Shown: positions 1 to 20,280 of the stretch, one piece after another
Numbering within the stretch: the stretch's first letter is position 1
Layout: each line of letters starts with the position of its first letter
Source: Symbiodinium natans
Lineage: Eukaryota; Sar; Dinophyceae; Suessiales; Symbiodiniaceae
Reading direction: 5' to 3'
DNA: 64,000 nucleotides
Assembly: GCA_905221605.1 (NCBI GenBank)
Contig: CAJNDS010000115.1
Location: 62,001-126,000, forward strand
Position numbers and translations under genes: made by a program
Notes under the pieces: generated by a model
What the model saw: the letters and a program-made list of their open reading frames with translations, nothing else
Told to the model about the DNA's origin: nothing
The model's database searches: none

Positions 1-2182
1 GAAGAGCTTGAAGAACAACAAGCGCGGGCAGATGCCGCGAGGCTCCTCAGCGACGAGGAACTCGCTGAAGCCCTCCAGGCGGCCGAGGAGGCGCAGGCGG
101 CCGAGCGCGCCAAGAAGCGGGAGCGGCGCCAGGCGGAGAAGGCGGAGCGCGATGATCACATCAGCGAGGCGCTCCGCATAGCAGGGTGGCAGTGCCCTAA
201 CTGCTATGAATGGAACCTTTCATTCAGGCAGCTGTGCTTTCGGTGCAGCACGCCTCTTCGCTTGGCAGAGGTCGTTTCCCGCGGGATCCCTGATCCGCGG
301 CGCGGCGAAGAGAGGGACTCGGGCTCCGAAAGCAGCCAGGACGAGCTGGAGTACGAGATCCTTCTGGCCAATCGTGCGATGGACCAAGAAACCATCCAAC
401 CTCTTCTTAGAAACAAACACAAGAAGAGGGGCGGCAAGAGACGTCGCGAAGAGGCGACGTACGGCAAGGGCCGCGACCCTTGGAGTGCTTGGGCAGACGC
501 CCGTGGCAAGGGCCAGGGCAAGCCGAAGGGCAGAGGCAAGTCCGATGCCAAGGGCAAGCCCAAGGGGAGGGGCAAGTACGCCTGGGGCGCTTTCGCCGCG
601 GGCATTGTTGCCGCGCTCCAACCCCGCCCAAGCACAAGCTGGGTCCCAGCCTTTCCCGTGCGGGTCGGCCCGGCCGCCGCCAAGTGTTCCGCTTCCGCCG
701 CGGACCCCCTTTTTCCTGGGTCGCGGGCTCCTCAATCGGTTGATGCACGCCCTCAACGGGAACATCAACGGCTGGTGGGGCCTGGCGGCTGCAGCGTCGG
801 CGCCGATTGCCTTGCAGTTGCACCGCGGGGTTGTGCATGTTGTCGAGGACTCCATGCACGCGGTTGCAACGATTTCGGCCGACGTTGTCGAGGAAATCGG
901 TCATGGGGCCAGGCGGACCGTGTGGGTCGCCGGAACAGCCATCACTCTGGTAGTAGTGATCTTGTGCGGCGCTGTTCTGTGGTACGTGAGTCGTGCCGTT
1001 GCCAATCGCATTGCGCATATGCGACATGGCAACACCGCGGCCCCTGAGGCGCGGCTGTCTCAACTCCTTGGCTCTGAAGCGACGTTTGAGGTCGCGAGCT
1101 CCAAGAAAGGGGTGACCCATAAGGTTTGGGTGCACCTCAAGGAGGAGACAGCTGCCTGTGGCTGTCGTGCTTACCTGGCAGAGGGACGTTGCGGGCATTG
1201 CGATGCCGCAATGGACACCGCTCGTTCCCTAGGGTTTTTGCACGCGGCCCAGCGAGGCGCGGGTCCTGCGCTCACAGACTCCATTCGGAGTACCGCCTCC
1301 GAAGCCCTGGCTAAGGGTAAGGTTGTGTTGGGTTTGGGGAACAGTGAAGGATGTTTCTCCCAACTTGCGGCCAAGAGCCGCGGGCTCTCCTGCTTTCAGG
1401 GGCTCGCGGGTCGTGACCTGGCCGCGGCCCCAGCGGATGGAGCGAGCGCAGCCCACGCACATTCCGGCTCCGTGCAACGTGCCGCCACCGCCACTGTGGC
1501 GCGCACACCCAGCCGGAGGAACAAGGGCCCAGCCCCCGCTAGGAGTTCTCCAGTCAAAGAAGCGGAATTCCTTGCGGGCGGGCCATACGTTCAGGCCGCC
1601 CAAACGCTGCTTGGTTCTGGAGCAGCAGAGGATGTGATCTACGTCCGGGCGTACAGCTTAGATTGCCCATCCTGCATCGAGGCAATCGAAGCGTCGCTTG
1701 GCAAGGGCGCAAGCGTTCGGATTGTCGCCGACATGGGACAATGCCACCGCACCAAACTTCAGTGGCAAGCGTTGAAACGCTTGGCGGCTGCAGGCGCCGA
1801 GGTGAAGGTGGGTTGCGGCTCATCCGTGCGCGACGCCTATGCTCGCGACGGCCGCGGGGCTAAAGTAGGTACCGGTATCCAAGGGCTTCACCATGCCAAG
1901 GCCCTTTGCCTACTGCGGCCTGATGGCGCGGTGGTGCTGATTGGGAGCCTCAATTTTACCACAAGCAGCAAAGCCAATGCGGAGGCAGGGCTTAGGCTTG
2001 AGGTCGCCAAGACGCACCCGGTCGCGCAGTCCTACATCGAGGATTTCCAGAGGGTGTCGGCTGAGGCATTCTCCCTCGATGAGGCGGTCGCAAGGCGCCC
2101 TCAGTTGGAGCGAGCCAGTAGCTCCAACGTTGCTGGCAACGCCACTCGTGCCCCCAACACTGCTCCACAGGGTATCGAGTAG
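1..2182 (+). CDS. RanBP2-finger / SWIM-finger / PLD-nuclease protein, 5' partial, one frame break
   Basis: The reading starts before the window in frame 1 with an Ala/Glu/Arg-rich, probably coiled stretch. It then shows a RanBP2-type zinc finger at 187-246 (WQCPNCYEWN...CFRC, spacing C-x2-C-x3-N-x6-C-x2-C) and a Lys/Gly-rich linker. Between about 600 and 740 the good reading moves to frame 2, which stays open to the TAG at 2180-2182. Frame 2 holds a hydrophobic membrane segment near 919-993 (AGTAITLVVVILCGAVLWYV), a SWIM-type finger near 1157-1198 (CGCRAY...CGHC, C-x-C-x8-C-x-H), and a C-terminal phospholipase-D-like domain. That domain has HHAK at 1889-1900 followed by GSLNFT near 1943-1960, the H-x-K...G-S-x-N pattern of PLD-superfamily nucleases. 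No introns are visible, unlike nearby genes, which suggests a retroposed or mobile-element gene. The frame change could be a mutation, an assembly error or programmed frameshifting. The family is not one I recognise as a whole. Confidence 0.6.
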
Positions 2183-2305
2183 GCTGCGGCCAGTTGGCGC
2201 GGCGTGGTATGCATCCACGCATTATCAGAGCAGGCGTTGCAGCACGGCACGTTGCTTCGCCAACCTTTTGCACTTTCTTTTGCTTGACTGCGGGCGAAAA
2301 GCCGC

Positions 2306-2324
2306 GGCAGGTTGGAAACCTGCC
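2306..2324. other. Short perfect stem-loop downstream of the PLD ORF
   Basis: GGCAGGTT and AACCTGCC form an 8-bp stem around a GGA loop, 124 bases after the stop codon. It could be a 3'-end structure of the upstream transcript or mobile element. Function is inferred only from position. Confidence 0.35.
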
Positions 2325-3164
2325 CATTTTGCTTCCCCGCACCTTTCTCCTTCGCCCTGCCTGTGGCCCCTCGTGCCGAGGGTGCTCTTTTGCAGGTGCT
2401 GCGGACCGTGTCCTGGTCGCGGCAATGCGCTCGCCGAAGCGCGTGTGAGTTGCATTGCCCGCGGCACGAGCCATGTGCGCGGCTCTCACTGAGTCTGGTA
2501 GCCCGTAGGGTAGTTCCGGATAGGTGAGTAGCCGTAGCCGTAGCTTAGGACCGGTAGTGTACAGTGTACCATTTGTACCATAGTCTGTGTACTGGCAGCT
2601 AGAGACCAGCTCGAGGATTCAAGAGCCTCGCCCACCAGCAAAAGGGTGAGGACCTCCTGGGAAAGGGTGGTTAAGGGTTGCTGAGGGTTGCCGTCGTCGT
2701 GCGTTCGTTGTGGTGGTGCGGGCTAGCGTCCCTGCCGCATGCCAATGCTCATGATGTGCGGACCACCGCGGTCGCACGCGACACCCTCTCCCTTTCCTTT
2801 CTGTGTTAGCGCGAGTGCCTGCTGCACTCCGAGCTCGAGATGAGCTGGAAGCCTCGGCTGAGGGGCGAATGTGAGCAGGTCTAAGCACGCACGCTGCATG
2901 TGCAGAGCTGCCAGAACCAGTACTGTAGTTTTCTTTGCATGTGTAGTTTTGCAATTCGTAACAATGCCAATATTTTGGCTCAAGTACTGAGCTTGTGCCT
3001 TTGAGCACGGTAGAGTCGTACAGTAGCTCTTAGGTTGCTGTGCGGTCCGACCGGACGCACTCAGGCGTAGCTGCACAAGTGCTTGAACTCGCGAAGTCGT
3101 AAAACAGCGTGACCGGGCTGTGATTGCATTGGCTTAGTGCAAGTCCAGTGCTGGTCGACTTCAC
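2325..3164. other. Spacer without a supported gene
   Basis: Only short open frames occur here. The one notable item is the spliced-leader-like segment at 2966-2984, listed separately. Confidence 0.5.
2966..2984 (+). other. Possible dinoflagellate spliced-leader relic
   Basis: The sequence reads GCCA, then ATA, then TTTTGGCTCAAG. The dinoflagellate spliced leader, as I know it, ends GCCATTTTGGCTCAAG, so this matches except for three extra bases. Relic leaders mark genes retroposed from trans-spliced mRNA. No convincing ORF follows before the arrays, so this may be a decayed retrocopy or chance. Confidence 0.35.
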
Positions 3165-3165
3165 A

Positions 3166-3215
<50 letters not shown>

Positions 3216-3216
3216 G

Positions 3217-3254
<38 letters not shown>

Positions 3255-3423
3255 GTACTACTGCTGCTTAACTACTACTTAACTACTACTTAACTACTAC
3301 TTAACTTCTGCTTAACTACAACTTAACTACTACTTAACTACTACTTTACTGCTACTTAACTACTACTTAACTACTACTTAACTACTACTTAACTACTACT
3401 TAACTACTACTTAACTACCACTA

Positions 3424-3510
<87 letters not shown>

Positions 3511-3525
3511 TTACTGCTACTACTA
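3165..3525. repeat. (CTA)n array with a TTAACTACTAC-type core
   Basis: Tracts of ACT repeats at the two ends flank a middle section built from TTAACTACTAC-like 11-mers at about 3265-3420. Confidence 0.9.
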
Positions 3526-3699
3526 TACTATATCGCACCCTTCTCCCCTTGTCACAACAAAGGGACCGATGGCACGTACTCATACATAAGCCATAATTTC
3601 CATTCAGAGCTGTTTGTTTAGAGTTCTTTCTTTCGCTTTCCTACGTACTACTCTGAAAAGCGTCGGTGCTGACGGCCGCCGACCCGCGGCTTGCGCATT

Positions 3700-4119
3700 G
3701 AAAAAAAAACTACTACTACTATTACTACTACTGCTACTGCTAATACTAGTACTACTACTACTACTACTATTGCTACTACTACTCTTACTACTACTACTGC
3801 TACGACAACAACTACTACAACGACTACCACTACCACTACCACTACCGCTACCATTACCACTACCACTACCACTACCACTACCACTACCACTACCACTACC
3901 ACTACCACTGCCACTGCCACTACCACTACCATTACCACTACCACTACCACTACCACTACCGCCACAACTTCCACCATTTCCACAACTTCCACTACTACCA
4001 CTCCTACTACTACTACCACCACTACTACTACTACTGCTACTACTACTACTGCTCTACTGCTACTGCCACTGCTACTGCTACTGCTACTGCTACTGCTACT
4101 ACTCCTACTACTACTACTC

Positions 4120-4182
<63 letters not shown>

Positions 4183-5176
4183 TCTACTTCTACTACTGCT
4201 ACTTACTGCTGCTGCTTCTGCTACTGCTCCTGCTGCTGCTGCTGCTGCTGCTACTGCACTACTACCACTACTACCACTACTACCTCTACTACCACTACTA
4301 CCACTACTACCGCGCACTACTACCACTACTACCACTACTACCACTACTACCACTACTACCACTGCTACCATTACTACTACTACTACTACTACTACCACCA
4401 CTACGACTACTCCCACTACTCCCACTACTCCCACTACTCCCACTACTACCACTACTACCACTACTACCACTACTACCACTCCTACCACTACTGCCACTAC
4501 TACCACTACTACCACTACTACCACCTTTACCGCTACTACCACTTCTACCACTTCTACCACTACTACCACTACTACCACTACTACCACTACTACCACTACT
4601 ACCACTACTACCACTACTACCACTACTACCACTACTACCACTACTACCACTACTACCACTACTACCACTACTACCACTACTACCACTACTACCACGACTA
4701 CCACTGCTACCATTACTACTTCTACTACTACTACTACTACCACCACTACGACTACTCCCACTACTCCCACTACTCCCATTACTCCCACTACTACCACTAC
4801 TACCACTACTACCACTACTACCACTCCTACCACTACTGCCACTACTACCACTACTACCACTACTACCACTACGACCACTACTACCACTACTACCACTACT
4901 GCCACTACTACCACTACTACCACTACTACCACTACTACCACTACTACCACTACTGCCACTACTACCACTACTACCACTACTACCACTACTACCACTACTA
5001 CCACTACTACCACTACTACCACTACTACCACTACTACCACTACTACCACTACTACCGCTACTACCACTACTACCACTACTACCTCTACTACCACTACTAC
5101 CACTACTACCACTACTACCACTACTACCACTACTACCACTACTACCACTACTACCACTACTACCATTACCACCGGC
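3700..5176. repeat. Compound ACT/ACC trinucleotide array, about 1.5 kb
   Basis: ACT, ACC, GCT and CACTAC variants run almost without interruption. A block that includes runs of ACTCCC near 4400-4440 recurs near 4750-4790, showing a longer-period duplication inside the array. Long open frames on both strands here (poly-Thr, poly-Val, Ser/Gly) are composition artefacts. The array ends seven bases before the first visible XPB exon. Confidence 0.95.
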
Positions 5177-5183
5177 TTCGCAG

Positions 5184-15398
<10,215 letters not shown>

Positions 15399-15399
15399 G

Positions 15400-16690
15400 C
15401 GGGCAAGCCGGCTCTTCGCGTTTTGTTGCTAGACTAGGCTTCTGTCCGGTGTATAGGCACCGCAATCGCCAGAATTCCGTGGCAGAGGGCAACTGCTTGT
15501 AATCATGAGCGTCTGTTTATGCAGAGGCACATTTGCATCCAGGGGTATCTTCTTGGACATGCAAGGTGTTGGAAAGCGTGCGCAGAGGGGATGCCGAAGA
15601 AGCCGACGAAGACTGCAGATCGGCGATGGCTTAGTCATGCTTGAGCTGGAGGGCCCTAGGCACTTCAGGGTTTGATGTCCGGTTCAGGGCTGAGGGTTTT
15701 TATCAAGTCGTTGAATGAATCCAAATCGTGCCTCGGCTTTGCGAGCACGTTGGCACAAGTCGACCAAAGCAGCCCTCTCAGCTCGGTTCGAGCAATGTGC
15801 TTTCCAGCAGTGGGAGATGTCGACATCTAGATTGGAACAAAAGCTCAACAACAACTCAGGCAGCTTGCAAGAGCAGCCAGCGCCGGCGGGCTTCCTGGCA
15901 GGCGAAGGGAAAGTCGTCAGAACCAGACCCAGACCCTATTGAAATCTAGTGAATCTGGGAGGTCTCCGCAACGACCTTTGGGATCTTGGGGAGCTGAAGG
16001 TTGTAGCGCAAGTTAGGAGCAATGTTTAGTCTGTTTAGTGTTGCACCTGGTTGGATTCCGAGGCCTTGTTTTCGGCACCCGAAATCCCTCGAAGCTCTTT
16101 GGTCTGCAGGCCAAATGTCATGACATCTTCTTGGAGCCGATGCCCTGAAACCCCGCCTAGACCCTAATCGGAGGTTTTAGCCTTTGTTCTTTTAAGGCGA
16201 AACCAGCCGCGATTCAGCAGTTTCAGGTCCCGAAACCTCCAAACTGCCGTCTCCCGGGCTCTGGACACCTGCCTCGCGTGCCCCCTTAGCTCAAAAAACT
16301 CGGCTTGTTCGCACCACGCAAGCGGTGTTGGAGCAACATGCCTTGGAAGGCTTCACAAACGGTTTCGAAAATGTTGTAGCAAGAATCATCCTCAGACCCC
16401 AATTCTCTAATTCCCCAAATCTAGAGCCCATAAGTTCGAGAAGAAAACGTGCATACCGAATCGCGTCAACCCGCAGGACACCCCAAGACTCAAATGACTC
16501 GAATATAACTCTTGAACCGCCAGAGTCCTTTTAGCTCTTGCTTGCCAAGGAAGCGCCGCGCAGCGCGAGCCGCGCGAGCGCGAGCCGCGCGAGCGCGAGC
16601 CCGCGGAACCTGAGAGTCACGCCTCGGAGCAGAAGGCAGGTCCCGAGATTTTTGTGGTTGGAGGTGTTGTAGACCCCAAGCCCCAAGCCC
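15400..16690. other. Spacer; possible XPB 3' exons, nothing firm
   Basis: An acidic stretch near 15585-15625 (DAEEADEDCRSAMA, then stop) could be an XPB tail exon, but the family is poorly conserved there. A GC-rich palindromic patch lies at about 16545-16610. Confidence 0.35.
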
Positions 16691-16707
16691 CCCCTAAACC
16701 CTAAACC

Positions 16708-16746
<39 letters not shown>

Positions 16747-16771
16747 ACCCTAAACCCTAAACCCTAAACCA
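16691..16771. repeat. Interstitial telomere-like CCCTAAA / CCCTCAA array
   Basis: Two CCCTAAA, six CCCTCAA and three CCCTAAA units in tandem. These are the C-rich strand of the TTTAGGG telomere repeat and its TTGAGGG variant. Confidence 0.9.
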
Positions 16772-18081
16772 CTGTTGCGTTGCCACAATAGTTACAAGTT
16801 GCCCTCATGGAGCCCTAAATTGCGACCACAAAAAGATTCTTTGCTGTGCACGCAGGTCTCGCTGGCAAGCCTGAGCCTCCTTGACTGAGAAGTTCAGAGA
16901 ACCGCACCGCCAGGGCCGGGACAAGCGGGACGATATGAGGGACGGTATACGGGATGGTGGACGGGGACCATGCGGGGCACGAGCTTTGGCGGCGGGCGCC
17001 GTTCCCAGGGTGCGGGAAGGGGTGGGGGGGGGGGACCATGCAGGGTGGAGTTCCGAAGCGAGCTCGCCAAATTCGGCAAGGCGGCTACATAATCTTCGTG
17101 CTAAAGACGCTCGCGATGTCCCTCCGGACCTGCTCTGGCTTGCTGTTTGCCTCGTTTTTTTGGTTCCCCGGCTTGATCCTTGTTCTTGAGTTTCTCTCAA
17201 AAGCGTCAAGGTGGTGGCCTTGACGGATCCTACACGGTGGCGTCTTCTTCCCGGAAGAAGGTGAAGCTTTCGCAGCCCTGAGGTCTCAGGTTGAAGCTCT
17301 AGAACTTCGGGTTTAGGGTGTAGGTTTGGGATGGTTTAGGGCAAACTGAAGGTTAGCAGTTTGCGCAGTCGAGCCAGGGTCTCGAGTTTTCGACCATGGT
17401 TCGGAATTGTCCAGGGGTTAAAAAAAAGTGCTGCCGATACTAGGACTGGGGATTCGTAGCCTTTAGGCTCTTGGTGAGGGTTGCAATCCCTGCCTGTCAG
17501 CAAGCTGACTTTGGCAGGGCGTGTCGCAGTACCGCTTGCCGATCAAGAGCCGGAAAAGCTTTTCAAGAATTGTGGTGAATTCAGCAGATACTTATCGCAA
17601 ATGCAATATTGGTTGAAAATCTTCCTGTTTTCCCGGCGCTACAATCCTGTGGACTGATGATTGCACTCCTGTAGTTTCCAGCTTGCAACCATAAACTCTA
17701 TGCGCCCTGGAGCCCATAGACCCTTATGCTCTGAAGGCTCGAACGCTCAAGCAACCACTAAACATCAACCACTTGATTCCATAGAACTCCAGGGAGTTGT
17801 GCGGCTTATGCATTCGGGGTTTCCCAATTCTTTATGCCAAGTCCCACAGATCGGAGCAAGTCCCTTTCAGGCAGGCGTGGTTCCCATTCCATTGTTTTTT
17901 TGGGTATTGGAGCTTTCACACGCGCTGCTGTTTTTGCCAGCATGCACTGTGCTGGACAAGCGGCCGGTGGAACATGTGCCGTTTAGTTCAACATCGCAAT
18001 GCGGCAGCAAGACTCAGGGACCTAGACCAGTGACTACTATGACTTGGATCAGAAAGTCTGAAACGCCCCCCCGGTGGTGCC
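16772..18081. other. Spacer without a supported gene
   Basis: Contains short overlapping frames on both strands near 16.8-17.2 kb, and TTTAGGG-like words near 17275-17345. No motif was recognised. Confidence 0.45.
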
Positions 18082-19122
18082 ATGGCGTGGCGAGTACCAT
18101 TCCTGTTAGCTTTTCTGCCCACATGGCATGCGCAGATACTGGACCAGACGCCAACATGGAAGTTCAAGGTGACTTTGGATGACACCCTGCATTTGTCAGC
18201 TGGCACGCGCGGGTCAGACCTTTTGGCTGATTCTGCTTTCACCGTGTTTGTGCAAAGGCTGCTTTCTGGTGCTATGGTGCTGCCGATAACCCACATTCCA
18301 CCATCTGCCTTTGTGCTCCAGAACGCCACGGTTTTAGAGGATGTCAACACAGAAGCTACCAATGCTCATGGTGGAGTTGGTCACGGCAAGAAGGCTGTAA
18401 GATTTGAGGCAGAGCTCTCGATCGAAAGCAGATCTGCGCGAAGCTCAATTTCTGCGGCAGCTGAGTTTGTTGTTGCCGTTCACTACGATGTTCCATCCGA
18501 GGTCGCCCTGGAAATTTGGCGGATGCCTTCCATTTCGTTGGCAGGACTTGCGCCGTGGCGTAAGTTACACGTTGAAACCATCACTGATATGTCGATTTTT
18601 CAATGATGCTTCTAATGTTCTCACACGTCAGTGGTCAGATGTGTGCAGTCATCAACAACGAAACTTTATACATGCACAGGGAAACGTGCAGTATTTACAA
18701 AAGAGCACCTGAGCACCTTTGGAGTTTGAACTGTGCTTTGGCACGGCATGTGTGCCTTGCCAGCCACGGAGTTTCACAACGTCTCACACAAAAGAGAGAG
18801 AGACAACATGGTGGTCGATGCAGACGTGACGGGAGACAGGACAGAGAGCGCGTTCGGCAGTCAGGATGGTCAGAGAAGGTTTGGTTCGGTTGAACTTCTG
18901 GGTACTTGGATGTTGAGTCTAGCGCTTTTTGTGTCTTTAAATCTGTTGGACATGCTGCTGCAGTGCAGCAGTGTGCTTTGAGGGAAAAGGAGGAATAGAA
19001 AAAGAAAAGACGGTGATCTCTGAGAAGAGTTTCTTGTGAACCTGCTGCTTGCGCCGCTGGTTGCTTGTATTTGCTCATCGCATTCCAGTTCAAGGCAAGT
19101 ATGAAGGACCGCTCTCTCTCAT
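18082..19122 (+). CDS. Candidate PIG-X-like GPI mannosyltransferase subunit, partial
   Basis: Exon 1 runs from an ATG at 18082 to 18559, where a strong GTAAGT donor follows. It opens with a signal-peptide-like start (MAWRVPFLLAFLPTWHAQ). Exon 2 (19089-19122) follows the acceptor CATTCCAG and ends at a GTGAGT donor; joined, it reads LQGKYEGPLSL. The order VFVQRLLSGA...IPPSA followed by a late P-x(4)-K-Y-x-x-P recalls the PIG-X/PBN1 pattern (RLPSG..., then LPLHxRYxxP). PIG-X is the ER-membrane partner of the first GPI-anchor mannosyltransferase. The resemblance is weak and was judged by eye. The C-terminal membrane segment was not located. A secreted unknown protein is the alternative. Confidence 0.4.
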
Positions 19123-19608
19123 GTGAGTACTTCAACACGGAAGCAGTCCAGCCATGGTTTTTATCCAGAGCAGGTAGGCCACCATCTTCAGTCAGCTCAT
19201 GTGCACGCGGCTGTGCATAGACGTTTCGAGCAGCGATGTCCGGTGTTCGCACTCATTCGAAGCATGGATGGCGTGGCTGCTTGCTTGCGGAGATGTGAGT
19301 GTGTTCAGTTGTTGTCCCCATCGACTTCTGCAACAACTGGCTTCAGTTGTGTAACAGCTTGTGCATGGGCATCGTCTCAAGCTAAGGATATCTTTCTGGA
19401 GGCCTGGTTTCGCATGAGTCTGGTTCCATTTCTGCATTGGAAGGGCCTTCGGTATGCAAGGGTACCTTTGACAGACATTTCTCAGGCCTACATGGCTTCA
19501 ACAGGCAAAAGACTAGCGTTGCTTCAGATCTGTCCAAATGCCACAGTCATGCTCTTAGGGCACTGTTGATGAGGACAGCAGTGGACAATAGGTGTGCTTG
19601 TTTGCAAC

Positions 19609-20280
19609 ATCAGAAGGTTGGAGAGCTCTGCGAGGCGGTTTCAAAGGCCCGCCGCTGTCAAATGCGTCCTATCAAGAAACAGCTGCAGAGCTTCAGCGCA
19701 GGCTGTGTCCTCGAGTGCAGAAGCTGCAGGAGTTGCACCAGGGCGCCAAGAGGCTGATTTTTGTGCCAGGTTGTGTTTGCAGGGGCACCTCGCCTTCTTT
19801 GAACGCAGGCAGCCCATTTGGCACGCTATCGGGCTATTGACGGAGGCCAGCTCTTGGAGGCGCGGAAGAGAGAACGGTTTTCAAGACTTTTCCCCGGGTC
19901 GTGATCCCTGACAGGACACTCTCAGACTTGCACCAACTGGACTCTTGGAGGCTGCACCTGCTGGGACTTCGCAATGCTTAACATGCTAAACATGTGCAGT
20001 CGAGGGGCTCAGAGTGGGCTCGCAGTCACACGAAGGCTGCATGTGGTGCCGTGCCGGCCAGACTCTTGGTCTCTTGCAGACTGCATGGCTTGAGTCTTGT
20101 TCGGGTCAGTTCACAGGCCGTGGAATTTATCCGCTGCCGGCCTGGTCAAGTTGCGACTGCAGGATGGCGGGTGGTACCAGCCCCACAATTGGCGCCACGT
20201 TTGTTTGCTTTTTCGGACCAGTTTAGAAGCTAGCCCAGTTCATTCGCGTTGCGTGGAACGAGGTCAAAGTCTGGTGCGGC
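19609..20280 (+). other. Candidate exon cluster of an unrecognised gene
   Basis: Protein-like stretches occur in several frames between AG acceptors. Examples are RRLCPRVQKLQELHQGAKRL near 19690-19760, LARYRAIDGGQLLEARKRER near 19825-19885, and LRLQDGGWYQPHNWRHVCLL near 20150-20210. They could continue the preceding gene or form a new one. No family is recognised. Confidence 0.3.

Noticed and set aside
204-1198. Minus-strand frames opposite the RanBP2/PLD ORF
   Set aside because: Shadows of a GC-rich coding strand; they carry no motif, while the plus strand shows four recognisable elements.
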